Source: Urechis unicinctus
Lineage: Eukaryota; Annelida; Polychaeta; Xenopneusta; Urechidae
DNA: 64,000 nucleotides
Direction: 5' to 3'
Assembly: GCA_034190875.2 (NCBI GenBank)
Contig: CM067345.1
Span: forward strand, 29,396,962 to 29,460,961
The notes beneath the pieces were generated by a model that saw only the letters and a list, made by a program, of their open reading frames with translations, did not search any database and had not been told where the DNA came from. Below, piece after piece: positions 57,600-64,000 of this stretch (positions within the stretch are counted from its first letter, which is position 1; each line of letters starts with the position of its first letter). The translations under genes and the position numbers were made by a program.

Positions 57600-57870
57600 A
57601 AGGTGGTGTCATGGCGGTGATACAGGTAGGATCATTGCGGGGATAATAATGGGGTCAAAGCAGCTATGAAGGAAGGGTCATGGCAGAAATAAGGGGTGGG
57701 GGTTCACGGCAACGATAATGATTGGGTCACATATGGGAATAGGGTGGTGTCGTGACGGGGACAAGGGTAGGTTCACGATGAGTATAAAACAGATCACAGC
57801 AGAGATTAGGGTTGGGCCAAGGTAGGTAGGGATCGGATTGTGAGTCACCGCAGTGCTCGGAGAAGGGTCA
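57600..57870. repeat. Degenerate G-rich tandem repeat, unit about 30-35 bp
   Basis: A purine-rich phrase of the form GGGTCA-GGC-G-GATAA-GG recurs many times with substitutions. It is a diverged minisatellite on the + strand. Confidence 0.55.
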
Positions 57871-58217
57871 TGGGGGCGGGGGAGGGACGGGGTTTGGTCG
57901 TGGCAGCATGGCTGAGACCTCACCGCCAGTGACGACGCACGAGAGGGAAGATGTAGTGCTGAGGTATCAAAGAAGCGCACGATATACACCATCATTGACA
58001 ACGTAACTTAAAGATCGTGCACATAATGCAGGCATCAATATCTTTGACACTCATAAGTGCCACAAATGCACTGACTGACCAGTGTAAGTGAAGCGGTCAC
58101 CTAGCATGTAGTAACTTCAAGCTTACGCTACTCCAATCACCAGCAGTATAAGACTCAAGGCAGGCCATGCCTATCGTTCATTACCGTTTTTTGACACACA
58201 ATGAGGCTTCAAAAGTC

Positions 58218-58317
58218 CTTATCGCATGGCACCCTACTCTCAGCCAATCAGAGCTCGAAAAAAAGCTAGGTCTTTTTCCCATATCACCTCAAACGCACAG
58301 TTTGCCATGCGATAACT
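58218..58317. repeat. Inverted repeat around TTATCGCATGGCA
   Basis: CTTATCGCATGGCA near 58218-58231 is reverse-complemented by TGCCATGCGATAA near 58304-58316. The motif TTATCGCATGG occurs again in the perfect inverted repeat about 340 bp downstream. Confidence 0.55.
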
Positions 58318-58527
58318 GCAACCGTGTCGATATATCACCGAGAAACAACTTCACTTGAGATGGTCCCCCACAGAGCATCGCTTCTCTAGCATGGTAACAC
58401 AACGGAGGTTCTTAATATCACGCACACACGGCGGAGCTCTTATATAACATAGGTTCACGCTAATTATCATTATTAGGAGACAGCGTGGTGCTTGATTATC
58501 GCGTGTAGGTGCCATCGCGATAAGTAT

Positions 58528-58620
58528 CTGCTGCATTGCTATACAAAATAAGTGTTAGTTATCGCATGGTCACGCGGATGATGCGATAACTAACACTTAT
58601 TTTGTATAGCAATGCAGCAG
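58528..58620. repeat. Perfect 40-bp inverted repeat with 13-bp loop
   Basis: 58528-58567 and 58581-58620 are exact reverse complements over all 40 bases, separated by 13 bases. The arms contain GTTATCGCAT and CTGCTGCATTGCTATACAAA. Such a perfect stem could form a hairpin RNA or a cruciform, or be the two abutting ends of a small element. There is no target-site duplication at the flanks. Confidence 0.95.
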
Positions 58621-59639
58621 AGACCCCCTGTTGTTGGAGCCAGTTGGGCTGTTTTTGCGGGCGCAACGTGAGGTCGGGCGGGATTATGACGACATCACTT
58701 CGTGCCCTATAGGTCTATAAAGTGATGCTATACAAGACAAGGACTTTTGACGCCTTCCATTTTGTCCTTAAAATGGTTTCTAGCTGGTGAATCATCCACA
58801 TGTTATAGCCCCAGTGATTCTCTAAATAACCATGTAGGTTTTATATTGATGTTACAAGTGGTTAACGAGATATTGCCTCCTGTGGGGGTTATATTATCTC
58901 ATGGCGATTCGCCTGCTCCCCGACAACCTAAATACAGATATTTTAAATTTAGATTAAGGCAGCTTATTACCAAGGGGTTTATGTAAATAAATTTCTGGCT
59001 GAAGTCGGTATACGTTGACCGCGACTTGCCATGTAATGACTATAGATTCTATATCTAGCGAAAAATTGCTTGCTGCCCGCGTTTCAAAATGAAATGGAAA
59101 ATTCTCCAAACAAGAAAGCTCGATTTCTTCAACATTAAGCCGCAACATGTCGAATCCGGAGTCGTTGGATCAACATTCACATGCGCTTTTGGTGATGTTC
59201 ACTCATGGAAATGCTCACTCCATGGGCAGTTGCAGGGAGCACTCTTAGCATAGCTATAAGCTCATAGCGTTATATAGCGACTTCCTGTCCGCCTTTATCG
59301 CCAATACCTTCTCCACGTCATTCAAAAATGTGATTGGGAAATTTTATATTCTTCACAATGAATAATCGAACACCACTGCACTCCTAGCTACAAAATGTGG
59401 CTCAAAGTGCACTCCATTGACTTGGTCATTATAGTAGCCGGAAGTTATTAATGCTAGTCCAGATATTGCACTTTATTTCCCACCCAACAAACGTCAATCC
59501 ATTACTGCAAATGGTCAGTCATTTGTTGAACAAGTACTTGTTCATGATTACTACCAGAATTATGTAATCCATTCCTGTCGGGGAGCTATTTAAACCGTGG
59601 CTGTTGGTGTTTGATATTCATTGCACTTCAAACAAGACG

Positions 59640-62349
59640 ATGTTGAGACTGTTCGTCGCGTTATACCTGATCGTGTTTGTACTGGGGAGGGAGAACAGTC
59701 ATCAGTGAGTTGATTTCAATTGTGCTACGATGTATCTTTTCTCGCTTGCAACCCATTAAAAAGTCACAGGACAACTGCAATAACCATGTAAATAAATATA
59801 ATGCTGAAGCTTATTGAACTGGACCGATTTAAATTGTTTAATATTTTCTTGATCACATGACGTCATATCACAAAAAACAATAATGTCATTGTATGTTGTC
59901 AATGCTCTCAGGAGGATACCAAGTAGGAAATTTATCTGTGATATTGTTTTCGAATTTCCAATGATTTATTCATGTTTCGAAGCACGGATAACCGTATAAT
60001 GTACCATATATATTGTTGCAAATGGAAGAGAGGGAATTTGTTTATGTGAAAGAGCGGTCGACTTGTGGTGAGCCGTGCAGACTGAGTGAGAACGAAAAGC
60101 AAAAATGCGTCGAACAACACAACCGGAATCGACGTAAAGAAGAGCAAGCTGCTGATATGACAGAAATGGTAGGAATTATGTTTATTGCCAAGCTGACCCA
60201 TGATTCTTGCTATTCATCATAAAAATAACATTAATGGCCCAATGGCTACATCTATTGTAAACAACTCAGCATACAATTTGTACAGGTATGGGATGAGGCC
60301 ATCGCAGAACGCGCGCAAGAACTCGCCGACACATGCGTATTTGACCATGGATTAAAGACAGCGTATGTATAAGGAATACCTGATTATCAACTTTATATAA
60401 AGTTGGTATTTCCTTCAGAGTAAAATTTTAAGGAATAGTTCTCCTAATAGATCAACTGAGTGAATGTGTATGTTGCTCAACCAGATGTGACGGCTCGTCT
60501 ATGGGACAAAACATGTACATCAGCACACAGTCAATGTTGAATGTTAAAAGTGCCATTAAGAAGTGGTATTCCGAAACCCTATTATAATTTCGAGAGCGGT
60601 ATTTGCACGGACGATGAAATGTGCGGCCATTATACACAGGTAATGTCATGACACATAATTATTGTTTAAATGCGGCTTGAGAGGTCCTCTCGGTTGGTTT
60701 CCTTGAATTATGAATACCCCAGGTAAATTATTACAAAATATTTTAACGAAAAGGTCAGACTGGACATTTTTGTATGGTCTGGATTTTGTACACATTTCAT
60801 TTATCAACAAATATATGTACATAACTAATAAGTAGGTACATCTGTAACCGAACTAGGTGGTGTGGGCGGAGTCAACGCACGTGGGATGCGCGGTCACATA
60901 CTGCGACTCACTGACTGTGGGCAATAATACTTGGAGCGACTCACTCCTTTTTGTCTGCAACTACGCCCCAGTGTAAGTTTATCATGATCGTTTCAGCAAT
61001 TGCGTGCGTATGAATTTGGTGTGTCCTTAAAAAACTATAATAAGCAATCTCTAAAATAATTAGCTACACCATTCGCGATTTAACAACAAAAATACGATGA
61101 TCATATATTATTTTGACGTGGCTTATTCTAGAGGTAATATAGTGGGCCAGAGTCCCTACAGGCTGGGGGCAGAATGCAGTCTTTGTCATGAGAGCTTACC
61201 AAACACCGGGTCCAAATGCCAGGATGGACTATGCGGTCAGTTGAAGCTAAATCAAAGAAGTACCTTATTAAAGAGGTTATATTTGTTGGTCTTCTAAATT
61301 GCGTGTAGGTTTGATAACATAACAAATGGGTATCTGTGTGTACACCGTACACATATGACCTGATGTGTAACGGTATATAACCAAAAGAGCTATATATAAC
61401 AGACAAGTGATATTCTTTGTTATGCCATATCATATTCTATTTTGTTTTACCCCTGTGACAGCTGCCTGCTTGCCCCAAGACGATGCTGAATGTGGTGCGT
61501 ATGCGTCAATCGAGGGGGTATAATCTGTAATATGGTCAAATGATAGATTGACTGAGCGTCTGTGCTGCAAACATTACAAGAAGCTGATTAACTGAGCGTA
61601 TGCGCTCGACTCCCAAACGCCCCTCCTCCAAACCGATGGTTTAGGATAAATCTGTGATCCGTAGAATTTCAACACATCACGAATATTTTGCTGATTAATC
61701 TTATGTAATAAGCCAGACACAATGATCATGAACAATCGCGTGTTTTCTTTGTAGAGTGCGCGGCTGGTGACACCTCATGCAGTGCCCACGGTACCTTCAA
61801 TCCGGGCACCTGCGCCTGCCGATGTAATGACGACTATTACGGCGCCAACTGCGAAAGTAAACGCTCTAAAGATCATGGTGTCATCAATTCTACTCAAATT
61901 GCGATGTAATGATAATCGATGGTGAAACAGTGTTGCTGTTACCTGGTTACTGTGTTGTCAGCATCGTGCGCATGTGAAGATGCCGCGGGATACAGTGCCG
62001 CGTGTGCCTCCTGGAGAGACGACTTCTGTGCTGACCCACTCTACACTGCTTTCATGACGAGCACTTGTCGCTCCACGTGCGGGTAGGAGATCAGCTGAAT
62101 TATCGATCATCTTTGGAAATGAACGATAATCTGATTTATCTCAGTCCACGGCCAGTAGTAAACTGTTTTAGGCCAACAAGTTTGTTTGCAAATATTAGGG
62201 ATTCAATCATTTGCCTTATATTTTTGCCATTGTGGAATTGATGTTATGGCGTAACCAGTAACTGACTGATGTTCCATGCATGGCAGTGACACATCCCTGT
62301 TACCTTTTACAGGTTTTGCTCTTCGCCCCCGGGGACTTGTGGAAACTAA
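59640..62349 (+). CDS. Secreted CAP-domain protein with EGF-like and ShK-like modules
   Basis: Exons: 59640-59704, 60033-60168, 60286-60362, 60485-60639, 60857-60972, 61132-61235, 61462-61494, 61755-61856, 61962-62082 and 62313-62349 (stop). A signal peptide (MLRLFVALYLIVFVLG) is followed by a CAP domain: EQHNRNRRKEEQAADM, VWDEAIAERAQELADTC, a degenerate GQNM signature, WYSE, and CGHYTQ joined to VVWAESTHVGCA with CNYAP. A cysteine-rich hinge, an EGF-like module (CSAHGTFNPGTCACRCNDDY) and a ShK-like C-terminus follow, the latter with CASWRDDFCADP and a closing Cys pair. CAP proteins are extracellular, with roles from venom to sterol binding; this one's target is unknown. In exon 4 an extra base at a CCC run (60578-60580) shifts the frame between WYSET and YYNFESG, while exon phases require one base less. 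A sequence error is likely. Poly(A) signal at 62450-62455. Confidence 0.85.
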
Positions 62350-63332
62350 CCTCAACGATGACATTTTTTTCCTTACTTTTATTTCTTTATAACGTCTCGG
62401 TAAAATAACATTGCAAAATAATGTTGTGACTTTTCTTCCTGATTCCGCCAATAAACTAATTATTGACAGAAGTCATCAAAGCTACAGACTACAATCTGAT
62501 TGCTTCGTAAACTTGATTTATTGTATCCCCCTAAATAAAATTCTAAAGAAAGACACCACTGACCGACCATAAACTAAAGACAAATGTCAATATTAGAGAA
62601 ACTATGCCGACACAACATTACAACTCCGCCAGTAGTCGCTTATTAATTATAAAGTAGTAACTGTCTTGCTTGGTCTATACAACTGTTCAACATAACACAA
62701 CTGTATTATCCCGCGAGATAATCCAACTTTTGCACCCAAATCACAGACAATATATTAATTTTTCTTCACCACCGCCATCAACATCAATCAACCTCTAATT
62801 ATCATTGGCAATGTATCACCTTGAAATCAAAGCTCAATATGAACAGACGAGTTTATCAACAACACGACCTACGGTATTTATGTCTCGAGTTCCATTACTA
62901 TTTTTACGTTGTAGTTATAAAAGACCCTAAAATAGTCGTTTGAACGACCAGAATCTTTACACGAAGAGACCATTATTACTCACGGTTTCGTTTGGTCCGC
63001 GAAAGGCATGTAGCACGGAAGAGCTTCCTCTTATAGATCAGCTCATGTGTTTGCATCGATGATGAATAAAACGTTTTTGTTCGCTTACCACAGTTTCAGA
63101 CCTCGGTTATTATAATAATACGCATATATATTGATAAGGTATGGTAAAATATTATCATATTAAACTTTTGAGTGCAGTCGGATCCCTAATAGAGGCAATT
63201 AATGTTGTTTTTTTTGGGTTTTCTTCCTCAATTGGCATTTCGTTCCAACCTCTCCAAGCACACCAGTCTTTCCCTTGAGTAAATAATTGACTATTTTATA
63301 ACGCGGACGGAACAACGCGGGCACCTTGATAA
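62350..63332. other. Spacer between the CAP protein and the mannanase-like exon
   Basis: Contains the CAP 3' UTR with AATAAA at 62450-62455. Upstream exons of the mannanase-like gene may lie here, but none was recognised. Confidence 0.45.
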
Positions 63333-63668
63333 ATGATCTATCACGCTTCCTTTGTCATCGCTAACGACAAACACATCTTCGTCACTCTCGTCTTGTGGAA
63401 CGGCGCAGTCGACATGGGTTCACCCCTCCGCGGGCTTGTTGGGGATGACAGTCGTCTGAAATCGTTCATAGATAACGTCATGGATCCTCTTGTAGTTGCG
63501 CTCAGGTATAAAGTAGCTCTCGGCTTATGTGAAGTCATTGACGAGCCGGAAGGAAGTATTCGCAACAATGTCGCTGACGGCAATCAGTGTTTCGACCCAA
63601 AACCCCTGGTGAACAGCGGCCACGGCTGGACATGGGAGAATATACCGATGTATCGCTTTCTCAGATCA
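63333..63668 (+). CDS. GH5 endo-beta-mannanase-like exon (partial)
   Basis: The exon encodes a piece of a (beta/alpha)8 glycosidase resembling the GH5 mannanases of molluscs and other invertebrates: HIFVTLVLWNGAVDM, LKSFIDNVMDPLVVALRYK, VALGLCEVIDEPEGSI and CFDPKPLVNSGHGWTWENIP. In that family the strand-4 motif is NEPEG, where Glu is the acid/base catalyst and Asn before it is nearly invariant. Here it reads DEPEG. The Glu remains, so activity is uncertain rather than excluded. The donor is probably at 63668 (AGATCA then gtattt). The acceptor is unclear, and the rest of the gene would lie to the right of the window and in unrecognised exons upstream. Confidence 0.6.
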
Positions 63669-63683
63669 GTATTTATTCGATAG

Positions 63684-64000
63684 ATATTGGGAAGCCACAA
63701 TGGATTTTCGGTTGTATTCCGTGAGTGCGGTGTATTACAATATTCAAACCTCCATAAAAAAAATTTGACCATGGTGCAGTGATATATGTACCATGAACAG
63801 AAATTTAAAAAATATGATTGCCACGACAAGAATCATCAGCATTGTTCTCAACGTCATGGACATTTCTGTCTAAGAGTCCTTCTGTTTCTGTTGTGTTGTG
63901 CCGTGTGAGTGAAACTATCCCATGGTGATCGTCAGTCTGTTGACTACACGACACATTCATCAGATCGAAGATCATGCTCACAACTGCTGATAACTGCTTT
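63684..64000. other. Right edge, intron or spacer
   Basis: Downstream of the mannanase-like exon; no exon recognised up to the window end. Confidence 0.4.

Larger units (their letters stand above)
56612..59639. other. Intergenic region rich in degenerate repeats
   Basis: About 3 kb with no gene. It contains the tandem repeats at 57045-57570 and 57600-57870, inverted repeats at 58218-58317 and 58528-58620, and the promoter of the CAP gene at the right end. A short stretch at 58747-58986 is open for 79 codons without recognisable family. Confidence 0.6.

Noticed and set aside
57601-58001. 107-codon open stretch on minus rich in Pro/Ser
   Set aside because: Produced by the degenerate G-rich minisatellite; not a gene.

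Overview
The window is animal nuclear DNA, AT-rich and fairly gene-dense. Its genes are intron-rich, with mostly 80-600 bp introns and canonical GT/AG sites. The recognisable proteins (importin alpha, CEP43/FOP, CENP-U, RWDD1, KDM1A/LSD1, TRAPPC3) are metazoan in sequence. A GH5 mannanase-type exon resembling the invertebrate enzymes, the CAP-EGF-ShK secreted protein, a Polinton fossil and several transposon remnants fit a marine invertebrate (lophotrochozoan or invertebrate deuterostome). The species cannot be named from this sequence.

Layout, left to right. 85-749: last two exons of a secreted cysteine-containing protein, + strand. About 1.1-9.7 kb: a Polinton/Maverick fossil with capsid-like and integrase pieces on + and a protein-primed DNA polymerase B on -. 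The polymerase region is split by about 4.2 kb of later insertions, including one LTR-type copy and a 170 bp direct repeat pair. 11.08-14.29 kb (-): importin alpha, KPNA2-like, 11 coding exons. 15.8-16.4 kb: a TTAA-flanked MITE. 18.7-28.2 kb (+): a CEP43/FOP orthologue that carries a pair of EF-hands. 30.2-32.2 kb: a PHD-finger remnant (+) and a THAP/transposase-derived gene (-). 33.5-36.5 kb (+): CENP-U-like. 37.06-43.38 kb (-): RWDD1, head-to-head (219 bp) with KDM1A at 43.60-49.97 kb (+). 50.98-51.9 kb (-): TRAPPC3. 53.23-56.61 kb (+): a large type II membrane glycosyltransferase-like protein. 56.6-59.6 kb: satellite-like repeats and a perfect 40-bp inverted repeat. 59.64-62.35 kb (+): secreted CAP/EGF/ShK protein. 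63.33-63.67 kb (+): a GH5 mannanase-like exon.

The genes do not form one pathway. They are housekeeping functions: nuclear import, centriole, kinetochore, DRG2-linked translation control, H3K4 demethylation and ER-Golgi tethering. The most unusual features are structural. Two minisatellites of about 31 bp, in KPNA and in RWDD1, each have the exon's own 5' splice site inside the repeat unit, giving arrays of tandem donor sites. A set of short sequence modules recurs near four gene starts. FOP contains an EF-hand pair. Three conserved host exons carry small frame breaks beside short homopolymers, which look more like assembly indels than real gene loss.
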